64,000 nucleotides of DNA from Deltaproteobacteria bacterium. GTDB taxonomy: Bacteria > JAGRBM01 > JAHCIT01. Both the position numbers and the translations under genes were made by a program. The notes beneath the pieces were generated by a model. That model saw nothing but the letters and a program-made list of their open reading frames with translations, searched no databases and had not been told where the DNA came from. Below, one piece after another: positions 34,334-44,197 of this stretch. Position 1 is the first letter of the stretch, and every line of letters begins with the position of its first letter. Location: NCBI GenBank assembly GCA_026129095.1, contig JAHCIT010000003.1:186001-250000 (forward strand), written 5' to 3'.

Positions 34334-36676
34334 ATGCTTCAGCGACTTCCATTCCTGAAATCCCCCGCCTGGATCATCGCGGGATTCGTAACGCTGGTAT
34401 TCATTCCGGCCCTGTTCGCCGGACAGACGCTCTGGCACTGGGACGTCACGCTCAACTTCTTCCCGAACCAGATTCACCACATCCGCCGCCTGCAGCAGGG
34501 GGACTTCCCGCTTTGGACATCCGGCATCTTCGGCGGCTTTCCGTTTGCCGCCGACCCGGTCCAGTCGGTTTTCCATCCCCTGAAGCTCCTGTTTTTTCTC
34601 CCGGCAAACCCGGCCTGGCTCGTCAACGCTTTTGTCGCCCTGCTGTTCGTGCTGTTCGGCACAGGAATGTTCGCCCTCGGCCGGAGCTTGAAGTTCTCGC
34701 CCCCCGCCGCCGTTTTTGCCGGACTGGTGGCCGCGGGTTCCGGGGCGCTGGCCAGCCACACGAGCCTCCAGAACTACCTGCTCGCTATCGCCTCCGTGCC
34801 TTGGGCACTGGCGGCGTTCATCCGTTCCTCTGAAGCAGCGGTACCGGCAGGCAAAGCACGCTGGCTCGCCCTGTCGGCTGTGCTGCACAGCCTTTCCCTC
34901 CTTGCGGGAGAGCCTCAGACCTTCGTCCTCTCCACGGTGCTGATGATCCTGCTGGCAGTTTTTTCGGCCGGGACGGCTGACGATCTGCCCGCTGCACGCC
35001 TCCGGACCGCGCTGGCCTCCGGCGCCGTTGCCTTCGCTGCATTCACCCTGGCCGCGATCCAGTGGATGCCTACCCTCCATTTGCTGAAAGAGGTTGTCCG
35101 TAACGACGGTATTTCATGGGAGCGGGCCCACCAGTGCAGTTCCCACCCTGCACGCTTTGTCGAAATGCTATTTCCCCTTTTTTTTGGATCGGCCACGAAT
35201 CTGGGAACCCTGTGGCCGCAGTCCCTTTTCTGCGATCCGGTGGCGAACCGCTCGTTCTATATCTGGAGCTACTTCCTCGGTTTCATTCCCCTCTTTTTCG
35301 CCGCCCTTTCCCTGAAAGGGATCCGGCGCCGCCGCTCCGCCTGGCCGTTTCTCCTGCTGACGTTGCTCGGCATCATGTTCGCCCTTGGCCCCCTCATCGG
35401 CCTGTTCGGCCTGTTCTGGAAATATGTGCCGCTCTGGAACCAGTTCCGTCTTCCTGAAAGATTCATTCCATGGGCCATCGTGGGCATCTCCATGCTGGCC
35501 GGGTACGGCTTTGATGACGCTCTCGGCCATGACCGGCGATCTCGCACGGGGCTGGTCCTGATGCTGTCGGCCATTGCTCTAGTGGCGCTTTCCTGGTTTA
35601 CGCCATTGTGGGAACAGTTCGGCAGCCTGTTCAGACCAGTCGATGCGGACGTGATGGGCTCGGTCATCTCGGGTTCACTTGCCGAGGGGCGGCTTTACCT
35701 GCTGGTGGCTGCCGCCGCCGGGGCCCTTATGTGGAAGCTCAGGCGCACGGGGTATTATCTCCCGTGGCTGGTGACTACCGCCGCGGCGCTACCGCTCAGC
35801 ATCAATTCGCTGGATGTCATGCGGTTTATCCCCGGCGAGGAAACCGTTTATTCCGAACCGGCGGCTGTGGCCGCCCTTCGGGCCGGAGAAAACCGTACAG
35901 ACCCGCTCCGCATCTGGCCGCTGCCGGTGTTCCACGGGTTCCGGTTCCCGCCCGGATCGCCGGACTACTGGCGGCATACGATCCACTGGCATCTGCTCGA
36001 CATGGACACCGTGCTCGTGACGGATTTCAGTTCCATCCGGGGATATAACGCATTCATTCCGGAGCGGCATGCGCGTGCGACCCGGGATTTGCCGAATGCA
36101 AACCACATCAGGCTCTTTGCCGTTGACGCCATCATCGCGGCGCCGGGCAGTCAGCCGGATACTGATGACATGGGAAACGGACCGCTCTTTCTGGGCAGTT
36201 TCCGGGCGATAACGGTGAGCGATCCCGTGCCGCGGGTGATCTGCCCCCGCAACTGGCGAAGTGCCGATACCGCCGGCATCGACCGGATGGTTCGCTCACC
36301 GGATTTCGACCCCCGTGAGACGTTGTTCGTTGAAGCAGATGATTTTCCGTCTGGTAGCCGGCCGGCGGCAAAAATCCGTCAGTGCGAAATCCGTTCGTAT
36401 GACCATGACCGTGTGCATATTATGGTAGATCAGGAGGCCGGTGGTCCGGTCGTCCTGATGGACGCCTGGTTTCGCGGGTGGACCGCTTCGGTAAACGGGA
36501 CTCCCGCGGATATCTTCCCGGCGTGGGGAGTTCACCGGGCGGTCATGCTGCCAACGGGCCGGTCTGTCGTTGAATTCCGTTACTGGCCGCCGGGACTGAC
36601 GCCCGGTCTGTGGACGAGCGGATTGATGCTTTTGATGCTGCTCGGCTATGCGGTTTGGCGGCCCGGTCGGCTATAG
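34334..36676 (+). CDS. YfhO-like polytopic membrane protein
   Basis: The protein is 780 residues when started at the ATG at 34334. It has about 12 hydrophobic helices in the first 520 residues and a C-terminal soluble, beta-rich domain. It contains the YfhO-type ending MDAWFRGWTASVNGTPADIF and VVEFRYWPPG, plus the early loop WHWDVTLNFFPN with acidic residues like those of GT-C glycosyltransferases. YfhO proteins have been linked to lipoteichoic-acid or glycan glycosylation in Gram-positives. Here it probably handles lipid-linked sugars. It precedes glycogen phosphorylase by 28 bases, perhaps by chance. Confidence 0.78.
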   Translation: MLQRLPFLKSPAWIIAGFVTLVFIPALFAGQTLWHWDVTLNFFPNQIHHIRRLQQGDFPLWTSGIFGGFPFAADPVQSVFHPLKLLFFLPANPAWLVNAFVALLFVLFGTGMFALGRSLKFSPPAAVFAGLVAAGSGALASHTSLQNYLLAIASVPWALAAFIRSSEAAVPAGKARWLALSAVLHSLSLLAGEPQTFVLSTVLMILLAVFSAGTADDLPAARLRTALASGAVAFAAFTLAAIQWMPTLHLLKEVVRNDGISWERAHQCSSHPARFVEMLFPLFFGSATNLGTLWPQSLFCDPVANRSFYIWSYFLGFIPLFFAALSLKGIRRRRSAWPFLLLTLLGIMFALGPLIGLFGLFWKYVPLWNQFRLPERFIPWAIVGISMLAGYGFDDALGHDRRSRTGLVLMLSAIALVALSWFTPLWEQFGSLFRPVDADVMGSVISGSLAEGRLYLLVAAAAGALMWKLRRTGYYLPWLVTTAAALPLSINSLDVMRFIPGEETVYSEPAAVAALRAGENRTDPLRIWPLPVFHGFRFPPGSPDYWRHTIHWHLLDMDTVLVTDFSSIRGYNAFIPERHARATRDLPNANHIRLFAVDAIIAAPGSQPDTDDMGNGPLFLGSFRAITVSDPVPRVICPRNWRSADTAGIDRMVRSPDFDPRETLFVEADDFPSGSRPAAKIRQCEIRSYDHDRVHIMVDQEAGGPVVLMDAWFRGWTASVNGTPADIFPAWGVHRAVMLPTGRSVVEFRYWPPGLTPGLWTSGLMLLMLLGYAVWRPGRL

Positions 36677-36704
36677 TGAAACAGCATCAAGGAGGATCCC
36701 TTTC

Positions 36705-38819
36705 GTGCTCGACCTTCGGACCCGGCTCACCCGGCTTTCCTATAATCTGCTGTGGAGCTGGAACGAGGACATCGACGAGGTATTCCGGGCCATTGACCTG
36801 CACCTGTGGCGGCGCAGCAACCACAATCCGGTTGCATTCCTGCTCGATGTGGATCCGGCCGTACTGGCTTCCTTCGAAAACGACGCACACATCCTTGCCC
36901 ACGTCGCCCACGCCGAACGGCTGCTGACCCAGTATCTGGAGACGGAAAACCACTGGACCTCGTGGAATGCCCCCGGACTGTATTCGGCGCCGGTCGCCTA
37001 TTTCAGCCCCGAGTTCTGCATTCACGAATCGATACCGATCTATTCGGGCGGCCTGGGAGTCCTTGCTGGCGATCACCTGAAAAGCTGTTCGGACCTTGGT
37101 GTCCCGGTTTACGGTGTCAGCCTGCTCTACCGGGAAGGCTACTTTACGCAGCATCTGGACGGTGCCGGAAACCAGACCGAGGTATACCACGACCTCGACG
37201 TGAACCGCGTGGCCATTCGCAAGCTGGAACACAACGGCCAGCCGCTTTCGGTCGAGATCCCGATGAACAGCAGCGTTCTCAACGCCGACCTGTGGATGGC
37301 CGATGTGGGCCGGGCGAAACTCGTCTTGCTGGACGTTCGCGGCTTCCAGGGTGGCGGTGGTTCGCCGCCGCTGGCAATGCGTCTCTATGGCGGCGACCGC
37401 GGAAACCGGATCGCGCAGGAAGTGGTGCTCGGCATCGGCGGCTACCGGGCCCTGCGGAAGCTGGGCATCCGGCCGGGTGTCATTCATCTGAACGAAGGCC
37501 ACTCTGCCTTTGCCATTCTCGAAGCCATCACCGAGCGCATGGAGGAAACCGGCCAGCGCTTTGAGCAGGCGGCCTCCGAAATCACCGAAAAGGTTGCGTT
37601 CACCACGCACACACCGGTCGAGGCTGGCCACGACCGGTTTTCCCCCGATATGGTGTTGCACTATCTGGCGGGCCTTCAGCAGCGGCTCGGTATCAGCGAC
37701 CGGGAACTGTTGGGACTTGGCCGCACCGATCCGTTTAACAACCACGAAGAGTTCTGCATGACCGTGCTGGCACTCAAGCTGTCGGGCCGGGCAAATGCCG
37801 TCAGCTCCCTCCACGGACAGGTGTCCCGCCGCATGTGGCGTGTTTTGTGGCCGGAACGGCGCACCCCCGACGTGCCCATCGGCCATATTACCAACGGCGT
37901 CCATATCTCCACCTGGCTCGCCAAGGAGATGGACCGGATATTCCGGGACTATCTGGGGACGGACTGGCAACAGCACCAGTGCGATGCCCGCCGGTGGCGG
38001 CTCATGGACAATATCGACGACGTGGAGCTGTGGCAGACCAAGGTGGCGCTGAAACGGCGGCTGTTCGACTTCGTGGAGCGGCGGGCCCGTCGCCGGTACG
38101 AGCGCATGGGAGTTCCCGGATCGCTCCGGAAGCTGAACCCGGAAGCCCTTACCATCGGTTTTGCCCGCCGCTTCGCCCTGTACAAGCGGGCGATGCTGAT
38201 GTTCAGCGACATGGCCCGGGTCCGCAGGCTGCTGCTCGATCCTGCCCGTCCGGTGCAGATCATCTTCGCCGGAAAGGCCCATCCCCAGGACATGCCCGCC
38301 AAGCAGATTATCCATCAGCTTGTCGAGCTGAGCCGCGACCCTGAGCTGAGAGACCACATCCTGCTGGTTGAGGATTACGACATGAACGTCTCCCGGCACC
38401 TGCTGGAAGGCTGTGATCTCTGGATGAACGCTCCGAGGCGGCCCCTGGAAGCCTGTGGAACGAGCGGCCAGAAGGCGGTATTCAACGCGACGCTCAACTG
38501 CTCGACACTGGATGGCTGGTGGGCGGAGGCGTACGACACGCGGAACGGTTTTGCATTCGGTGAGGGGCTCACCCACACGAGCCCGGACGTTCAGGACCGC
38601 CGGGACGCCGCGGACATGCTGAACGTGCTGGAAAGCCGCATCGTCCCCCTGTTCTATGAGCGCGACGCCCAGAATATCCCCGTGAAATGGCTCGCCATGA
38701 TCAAGGAGGCGATGAAAACCCTCGCCTGGCGGTACAATGCCGACCGGATGGTGATCGACTACGTCAACGAAATGTACCTGCCGGCATCCAAGACCCTGAC
38801 GCGGGAGTTCAAGAAATAG
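36705..38819 (+). CDS. alpha-glucan (glycogen/maltodextrin) phosphorylase
   Basis: The protein is 704 residues from a GTG at 36705 with AAGGAGG upstream. An N-terminal region like DUF3417 (LTRLSYNLLWSWNEDIDEVF) marks the short bacterial/archaeal GlgP branch. The PLP-binding Lys590 is in GTSGQKAV, followed by LNCSTLDGWW, and HTPVEAGHDRF lies in the middle. The enzyme removes terminal glucose from alpha-1,4-glucans with phosphate to give glucose-1-phosphate in the cytosol. This branch is about 100 residues shorter than E. coli GlgP. Confidence 0.92.
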   Translation: MLDLRTRLTRLSYNLLWSWNEDIDEVFRAIDLHLWRRSNHNPVAFLLDVDPAVLASFENDAHILAHVAHAERLLTQYLETENHWTSWNAPGLYSAPVAYFSPEFCIHESIPIYSGGLGVLAGDHLKSCSDLGVPVYGVSLLYREGYFTQHLDGAGNQTEVYHDLDVNRVAIRKLEHNGQPLSVEIPMNSSVLNADLWMADVGRAKLVLLDVRGFQGGGGSPPLAMRLYGGDRGNRIAQEVVLGIGGYRALRKLGIRPGVIHLNEGHSAFAILEAITERMEETGQRFEQAASEITEKVAFTTHTPVEAGHDRFSPDMVLHYLAGLQQRLGISDRELLGLGRTDPFNNHEEFCMTVLALKLSGRANAVSSLHGQVSRRMWRVLWPERRTPDVPIGHITNGVHISTWLAKEMDRIFRDYLGTDWQQHQCDARRWRLMDNIDDVELWQTKVALKRRLFDFVERRARRRYERMGVPGSLRKLNPEALTIGFARRFALYKRAMLMFSDMARVRRLLLDPARPVQIIFAGKAHPQDMPAKQIIHQLVELSRDPELRDHILLVEDYDMNVSRHLLEGCDLWMNAPRRPLEACGTSGQKAVFNATLNCSTLDGWWAEAYDTRNGFAFGEGLTHTSPDVQDRRDAADMLNVLESRIVPLFYERDAQNIPVKWLAMIKEAMKTLAWRYNADRMVIDYVNEMYLPASKTLTREFKK

Positions 38820-38865
38820 TTTCCCGGTCTGGAGCATACCGGCCGGAGCCGCCACTGGAGCCGGC

Positions 38866-39711
38866 TTGCCCCGCATGATGGACCTCAACCTGATCCCTGC
38901 CGACTATGCGGCCCTGCTGGCGACCGGGATGATCGCCGGGTACATCGGCGGTCTGCTCGGACTTGGCGGCGGCGTCATCATGGTCCCGGTCCTGTTTGAA
39001 CTCCTGCCCCATGTTATCGGCCCGCACCCGCAAACGGCACAAGTCGCCGTGGCGACATCGCTCGGATGCGTGTTTTTCACGTCGGTTTCATCCGCCCACG
39101 CGCACCATGGCAAACGGAATATCGACTGGCGGCTCGCCGCCCTGGCTGCGCCGATGAGCGCCGCAGGCGCATTCATCGTCACGAGGTTTGCACTGAGGAT
39201 CGGCGAGGATTCGCTCAAGATCGCGTTTGGCATATTCCTCGCCGCCATGGCCGTGCGGCTGTGGCTGTTCGACTCGGCAAGAACCGCCTCGGACGACAAG
39301 CCGGTCAGGGGCGTCACGCAGTTTGGCAAGGGGGCTGTAATTGGCATTCTGATCGGTTTGGTGGGCGGCCTGTTTGGGATCGGTGGCGGATCGCTGGCCG
39401 TCCCCGCATTCGTCCTGCTCATGCACAAGCCGGTTCACCGGGCCGTGGGGACTTCCAGCGTCGTAGGCGCAGCCTCCGGGCTGGTTGGCACGGCTGGCTA
39501 CCTGACCGCCGTGCCATCGCAACCGGTTCCGGGCGGCATCGGCATCGTGATCCCCGGCCTTGTGATCCTGCTGGCCGTGGCGTCCATTTTCTTCGCCCAG
39601 CTCGGAGCGCGCCACGCCACCCGGATGGAACCGGCGAAACTCCGCAGGACGTTTGCCTTCGCCCTGTGCCTGATGGGATTTTTCGTGGTTTACCGGACGG
39701 TCACCGGATGA
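38866..39711 (+). CDS. TauE/SafE-family sulfite exporter-like permease
   Basis: The 281-residue protein starts at TTG after GGAG, though ATG at 38875 would also do. It has eight or so hydrophobic helices. The two repeats of the family are each marked by a Gly-rich stretch: IGGLLGLGGGVIMVPVL at about 25-41 and LVGGLFGIGGGSLAVPAF near 163-180. TauE/SafE permeases export sulfoacetate, sulfite or related anions across the inner membrane; the substrate here is unknown. It lies 46 bases downstream of the phosphorylase gene. Confidence 0.88.
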   Translation: MPRMMDLNLIPADYAALLATGMIAGYIGGLLGLGGGVIMVPVLFELLPHVIGPHPQTAQVAVATSLGCVFFTSVSSAHAHHGKRNIDWRLAALAAPMSAAGAFIVTRFALRIGEDSLKIAFGIFLAAMAVRLWLFDSARTASDDKPVRGVTQFGKGAVIGILIGLVGGLFGIGGGSLAVPAFVLLMHKPVHRAVGTSSVVGAASGLVGTAGYLTAVPSQPVPGGIGIVIPGLVILLAVASIFFAQLGARHATRMEPAKLRRTFAFALCLMGFFVVYRTVTG

Positions 39712-39729
39712 GACGGGGAGTTACCGCAG

Positions 39730-40002
39730 TCAGCCTTTCGCCGGTATCCTTGTTGTAATCGCCAGTGCGTGAATCTTGCCGTCGCCCAGCAGGTCTTTCA
39801 GGGCCTCGTTGACGAGCCGGTGCTGCTCCACAAGTCCGAGTCCCCGGAACCGCTCGCTCTCGATCCGCACGGCGAAATGTCCCCCGCCCGACTGGCGTGC
39901 CCCGGCATGACCGGCATGGGCGGCGGAGTCGTCGTCGATTTCAAGCACCGTCGGCTGGAACTTTTCGGCCAGTATCCGGCGGATGGTATCTGCGGTATTC
40001 AC
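39730..40002 (-). CDS. bolA: BolA-family protein
   Basis: The 90-residue protein has the BolA fold signature FRGLGLVEQHRLVNEALKDLL, with the conserved His that can coordinate Fe-S clusters with monothiol glutaredoxins, and an SGGGHFAVRIES strand. BolA proteins regulate iron metabolism or cell shape. It overlaps truA by four bases (ATGA), so it is translated from the same message. No glutaredoxin is adjacent. Confidence 0.9.
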   Translation of the reverse strand: MNTADTIRRILAEKFQPTVLEIDDDSAAHAGHAGARQSGGGHFAVRIESERFRGLGLVEQHRLVNEALKDLLGDGKIHALAITTRIPAKG

Positions 40003-40799
40003 GGTTCTTCCTCCGTCACCGGAAACTGGCCGGTGGAGCCGGTAAACCAGTCAGGGGCGTAGCCTACTTGCTTGAGATAAAGGCCCCAGGCCGGCGCTGT
40101 CAGCCCCGCGAGCCGCCGGTCACGGGCCTTGAGCGTTTCAGCGATCCAGCCGGGCGGCCGCTTGCCCCGCCCCACGTCTACTAGACTTCCCGTGATCGTG
40201 CGGACCATCTGCTTGAGGAAACCGGACCCCTCGACTTCGATGTGCAGCTCCGGTGCCGTCAAACCCGCGTGTTCGATGATGTCAATCCGGGTCAGGGTCT
40301 TGGTCCGGTTCGGCTCGGCATCAGCGGCGCAAAAACTCGTGTAGTCGTGCGTCCCGATAAACGCCTTTGCGGCTTCCCGCATGGCTCCCACGTCCGGCTC
40401 TTTCGGAAGCTTCCACGCCCGGTGATGTTCCAGAGCCGATCCAACACCCCTCAGCAGCAGGCGGTAGAGATAAATCTTGCTCTCCGCGCACCGGATCGGG
40501 TGGAACCCCTCCCTCGCTTCCCGCGCCTCGACAACGCGAATATCCGCCGGAAGAAGCACGTTAAGGCCTTCACGGAAGGCAGTGAGTGGCGCACCTTGTG
40601 CGGTGCCGAACGTGGCCACCTGCCCCAGTGCGTGCACACCGGCATCGGTCCGCCCTGCCCCGGTCAGACTGGCCGGCGCGCCCGTACGCTGCTCCAGGGC
40701 CCGGCACAGCGTCTCCTGGATGGACGGGCCGTTCTGCTGGCTCTGCCAGCCCACATAGGCCGTGCCGTCATACTCGATCACAAGGGCGATGGTTCGCAT
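39999..40799 (-). CDS. truA: tRNA pseudouridine(38-40) synthase TruA
   Basis: The 266-residue enzyme isomerises uridines 38-40 in the anticodon arm. The catalytic motif GRTDAGVHA has Asp52, with EYDGTAYVGWQ at the N-terminus and FLKQMVRTITGSLVDVGRGK near the C-terminus. The length is typical. It is placed between bolA and a small membrane-protein gene, whose stop overlaps the start by one base (TGATG). Confidence 0.95.
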   Translation of the reverse strand: MRTIALVIEYDGTAYVGWQSQQNGPSIQETLCRALEQRTGAPASLTGAGRTDAGVHALGQVATFGTAQGAPLTAFREGLNVLLPADIRVVEAREAREGFHPIRCAESKIYLYRLLLRGVGSALEHHRAWKLPKEPDVGAMREAAKAFIGTHDYTSFCAADAEPNRTKTLTRIDIIEHAGLTAPELHIEVEGSGFLKQMVRTITGSLVDVGRGKRPPGWIAETLKARDRRLAGLTAPAWGLYLKQVGYAPDWFTGSTGQFPVTEEEP

Positions 40800-41320
40800 C
40801 AGGGTTTCACGATGGCGAGGAACAGGAGCACCGGGATGAATACCGCCACCAGTGGAGACGCCACCCGGAAGAATTGCCAGTGGAACCTCACCAGGGATTC
40901 ATAGCGATCCGGATTCCCCGCCAGCCGCGTCTTTTCCTTGTTGCCGCCCATGTGGGACAGCCAGATGTCGAGAATCTCCATTGGAATGAAGATCAGCACG
41001 ACAATGGCCAGCTTCCACAGGAGCCACCGCCGGTCCAGCCCCCATCCGGCGGCAAAGAACATCATCAAACCTGTCACGATGGCCACACCGAAGGCGATAT
41101 GCTCAATGGAAGCGCCCCGGTCGAACTGCTCCAGCGTCCAGTCCTTGCGGCGCCTCAGTTCGGCGTCCGACCGGTTGCGCCGCCAGTCCAGATGGGCCTG
41201 GCGGACAAACCAGTAGAAGGCGACCGACGTGCTCCAGGCCCAGAGCGTCACGGCGCACACATGCACGAACTTGATGTACAGGTAGTACGGCGCCACATGT
41301 TCCTGCATGAACGTCTGCAT
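40799..41320 (-). CDS. small membrane protein of unknown function (DUF2269-like appearance)
   Basis: The 173-residue protein has four hydrophobic helices, the first with YIKFVHVCAVTLWAWS. This is similar in style to the His-bearing first helix of the PuuD-like protein at the window start, suggesting a possible heme-binding membrane fold. Charged stretches (DWRRNRSDAELRRRKD, SHMGGNKEKTRLAG) alternate with helices. It shares a transcript with truA and bolA. Function unknown. Confidence 0.65.
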   Translation of the reverse strand: MQTFMQEHVAPYYLYIKFVHVCAVTLWAWSTSVAFYWFVRQAHLDWRRNRSDAELRRRKDWTLEQFDRGASIEHIAFGVAIVTGLMMFFAAGWGLDRRWLLWKLAIVVLIFIPMEILDIWLSHMGGNKEKTRLAGNPDRYESLVRFHWQFFRVASPLVAVFIPVLLFLAIVKP

Positions 41321-41386
41321 CGGAAGGAAGCTCCCCGGCGCGGATCATTCCCCCGCGGGCGGCAAAAATCCAGCAAGGCCCCGGTC

Positions 41387-42175
41387 TTACCGGAACAGGA
41401 AGGAAATCCCGCCGTCCACCACCCAGCCGGTGAAGCGGATTCCCTCGCCCCGGATCGTCGTACCGGTAACGGGATCGGTAATACGGCCGCCGCCTGGGGC
41501 GGATGCGTTCCGCCAGCGGCCGCGGGCGAAGATAGAGGTGTCGTGCAAGCCGGTCCGCCGCGCCGTGGTGGCGGCATACCGGTCAAACCGGTTCAGCGAG
41601 AGATTGAGCTGCACTTCCGCATGCCAGCCGTATTTCATCCCCTTGGTCGTCCCCGCAAGCGAGGGTTGCGAAGGCAGATCGACCTTGTTGATATAGATAT
41701 CGAAGTCCGGCCCCACGCCGAAGGAGGGCCAGAGCCACTGCCTCTCCGAATAACGGGCATGGTAGGAAACGGTCAGGTCCAGCGGAATGCCGTGAATGCG
41801 GTCCTTGAGGTCCGGCAGCACCGAGACATTCTTGCGCTCCGAGTAGCTGTATCCGGCTCCGAGCGAGAACTGGAGACTGCCCATGTCCTTGTGCCCTTGC
41901 CCGAAGGTCTGCGCAACAAGCCGCGGCGCCAGGATACCGAACCGGACCACCGCGCCGGGATTCACGTTCCCGTATGAGGACTCGAAGATCCGCTGGTAAG
42001 GGAAAAAGTGGGAATACCCCAGCTCCAGCGAATAGAGGTACCGCCTGCCGCGGCCGATCCTGTCCAGGTCGGGATTCCCGGATTGTGCAAGCGCAGGGGA
42101 ACCGGCTGCCAGTACGCCGAAGAGAGCCGACAGCCCTGCCAGCATCACCCGGTACCGGAAAAACCGGTGGCTCAC
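41387..42175 (-). CDS. outer-membrane beta-barrel protein
   Basis: The protein is 262 residues from a GTG at 42175 that overlaps the stop of the upstream propeller gene (GTGA). It has a signal peptide (MLAGLSALFGVLAAGSPALA) ending near residue 30. The mature part is rich in aromatic beta strands (SLELGYSHFFPYQ, GAGYSYSERKNVSV) and ends in GISFLFR, not quite the usual terminal Phe. A much longer frame exists but its first 145 residues are shadow sequence of the upstream gene. Likely an outer-membrane protein; its link to the propeller protein suggests a surface complex. Confidence 0.72.
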   Translation of the reverse strand: MSHRFFRYRVMLAGLSALFGVLAAGSPALAQSGNPDLDRIGRGRRYLYSLELGYSHFFPYQRIFESSYGNVNPGAVVRFGILAPRLVAQTFGQGHKDMGSLQFSLGAGYSYSERKNVSVLPDLKDRIHGIPLDLTVSYHARYSERQWLWPSFGVGPDFDIYINKVDLPSQPSLAGTTKGMKYGWHAEVQLNLSLNRFDRYAATTARRTGLHDTSIFARGRWRNASAPGGGRITDPVTGTTIRGEGIRFTGWVVDGGISFLFR

Positions 42176-44166
42176 GGGCGCATTCCCTTCCGCCGTCTGG
42201 TGGCCCGCATCACTCCGATAACCAGAAAGACCGCCATCGGCAGTGCAAGCCGGGCTCCCGAACGGCCGGTCTGGCAGCCGAACCCGCCGTCCTCCCCAAA
42301 CAGGGCCAGCGCGCCGATGGGAAGCGGGGAGCTGTAGCTCTGGCCCGAGAAGCTGGCGCTGCGGTTGCCCGCACGGTCGCGCACGGCGACGGCAGCGAGC
42401 CAGGTCTCGTCTATCCCGAAGCCGGTCCCCGTGATGCCAATGGTTGTCGAGGTCGCCGGGGCGGGCACTGCGGCGTAACGCACCACCGAGGGATCGGAAG
42501 TGGACTGGATGCGGACGATGTAGGTGCCGGGGCCTGAAATTACCTGTCCGGGGCCTGAACGGAGTCCGGCGCAGACAGTGGCATCTGCGCTCGGGCAGGT
42601 GTCGCTGGCGCTGCTCCACTGGACGGCGACGAATGTCCCGGTGGACTGGGCGACGGGGGCGGACATGTTCGCCGGCCGCTCCAGGTCCAGCCGCAGTATC
42701 CGCATGAGCTGGATGACGCTGTCGCCGCCCGTGGAGGCGGCCTCGAACCGGGCCTCGACCACCTGCGATTCGGTCAGGAGTTCCAGGTCGGATGCGGAAA
42801 TCTGGATGTTCCCGCCGGAGGCCGAGACGGCATTGAGTGTGAGCACGTTGCCCGACGGATAGAGCGTCACTTCCAGCGATACCGGGTCCAGGCTGGAGCC
42901 TGCCGCCGTGGTGAAGGGCAGGGACACGGGGGATAGCGGCCGGTCGCCGTCCACGCCGTCCGGATCGAACAGCGGGTCGGTACCGATCGTGTTGTTGTGG
43001 GTGGCGAACGCCAGTTCCGCAAAGCCGGGAAGGAACTGCGGCGCCGAGCTAACGGCAAACACCCGCCCGCCGTTGGAGGGCAGCACCAGCAGGCTTTCGT
43101 CGAACGCCATCCGCCGCCGGCCCGTGAACATCGGTGTCTCGGAGGGGATGTCCAGCAGGACGTTGTTGACCGCCGGTGGTCCGGGTACCGGACAGGCGCC
43201 GGCCTCCACTGCGTTCACGTTCGTGTAGACCACCGTGTAGACGGCCCCGGTCTCGATCAGGAACGCAAGGTGGTGGTCGGGCGTACTGTCCGTGTCCGTG
43301 AACGCCAGCATCGAGAGCGCACCGGCCCCGACATGCTGGTTGTTCGTGCAGAGCGTGTCGTCCGTTGTGTTGATGACGATGTATCCGGCATTGGTGTTCC
43401 CGCCGTTCGTATAGGCGACATAAAGATAGGTGCCCCCGATTCCCGTGATCTCGTAGGGAATGAACCCGCTCAAGGGGACGCCGCTCAGGCTGGTGAGAAC
43501 ACCGGGAGTGGCGGGGAAACCGCTCAGGACATCTATCGTGCCGTCACCGCACGAGACATACACCTTGCCGTTCGCCGCAACACCGATGCCGTGGGGATCG
43601 GATCCGTTGCAAACCGTGATGTCGGAACCGACCTTGACCGGCGTGGCGACGCTGTTGTCGATCACCGAGACCGACTTGGCGGTGCCGCGATTTCCGGCCA
43701 GCACCCGGTCAATACCGGCGTGATAGGCCAGCGGGCCGGGGTTGTCGCCGGCGGGGACTCCGATGGAGACGAGGCGGGTGATCTCCGGGGCGTCGCCGGT
43801 AACACCGGAAATATCCAGCGCCTCCACCCGGTCGAGGCCCGAACAGGAAACATAGAGGCGGCTTCCGGCGCGAATGAGATCAACCGGCACGCAGGCGGCG
43901 AGCAGGTTGAACGTGGAGCGCACCTCCAGCCGCCACCGGTCAATGATGCTGAGTTGGCTGGCGGCCGAATCGATCACGAACACAAACCGGCCGCTGGCAT
44001 CGAAAACCGATCCCCTGGCGGCCGAACCGGTGGTACCGACCGGAATGGTGGCGCGGATATCCTCTGGAACAGCCCCGGCGAGCCCCGGAAGTCCCAGCAC
44101 AACGGCCAGAACGGCGGCAATCAGCCCGGATGACCGGCGTCCAGAAAATGAAGTGAGTTCCTTCAT
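42172..44166 (-). CDS. exported beta-propeller-like protein with C-terminal Cys/TM/basic anchor
   Basis: The 664-residue protein has a signal peptide (residues 11-32), about 350 residues of seven-blade YVTN-type repeats (FVIDSAASQLSIID, KSVSVIDNSVATPVKVG, GKVYVSCGDGTIDVL), and a C-terminal part with a Fn3/Ig-like texture. The end is GCQTGR, a hydrophobic helix (LALPMAVFLVIGVM) and basic RRRKG, a layout of the MYXO-CTERM-like sorting tags found in myxobacteria and relatives. It is probably cell-surface attached. It is translationally coupled to the barrel gene downstream. Confidence 0.75.
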   Translation of the reverse strand: MKELTSFSGRRSSGLIAAVLAVVLGLPGLAGAVPEDIRATIPVGTTGSAARGSVFDASGRFVFVIDSAASQLSIIDRWRLEVRSTFNLLAACVPVDLIRAGSRLYVSCSGLDRVEALDISGVTGDAPEITRLVSIGVPAGDNPGPLAYHAGIDRVLAGNRGTAKSVSVIDNSVATPVKVGSDITVCNGSDPHGIGVAANGKVYVSCGDGTIDVLSGFPATPGVLTSLSGVPLSGFIPYEITGIGGTYLYVAYTNGGNTNAGYIVINTTDDTLCTNNQHVGAGALSMLAFTDTDSTPDHHLAFLIETGAVYTVVYTNVNAVEAGACPVPGPPAVNNVLLDIPSETPMFTGRRRMAFDESLLVLPSNGGRVFAVSSAPQFLPGFAELAFATHNNTIGTDPLFDPDGVDGDRPLSPVSLPFTTAAGSSLDPVSLEVTLYPSGNVLTLNAVSASGGNIQISASDLELLTESQVVEARFEAASTGGDSVIQLMRILRLDLERPANMSAPVAQSTGTFVAVQWSSASDTCPSADATVCAGLRSGPGQVISGPGTYIVRIQSTSDPSVVRYAAVPAPATSTTIGITGTGFGIDETWLAAVAVRDRAGNRSASFSGQSYSSPLPIGALALFGEDGGFGCQTGRSGARLALPMAVFLVIGVMRATRRRKGMRP

Positions 44167-44197
44167 TCGAGTGAGGAATTTAACCGATGCACTACAG

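Noticed and set aside
36687-38888. 733-residue frame antisense to glucan phosphorylase
   Set aside because: The sense gene has catalytic motifs; the antisense frame is open only because of high GC codon bias.
41387-42619. 410-residue form of the barrel protein
   Set aside because: The extra N-terminus lies inside the propeller gene and is Arg/His-rich shadow sequence; GTG at 42175 gives a signal peptide.
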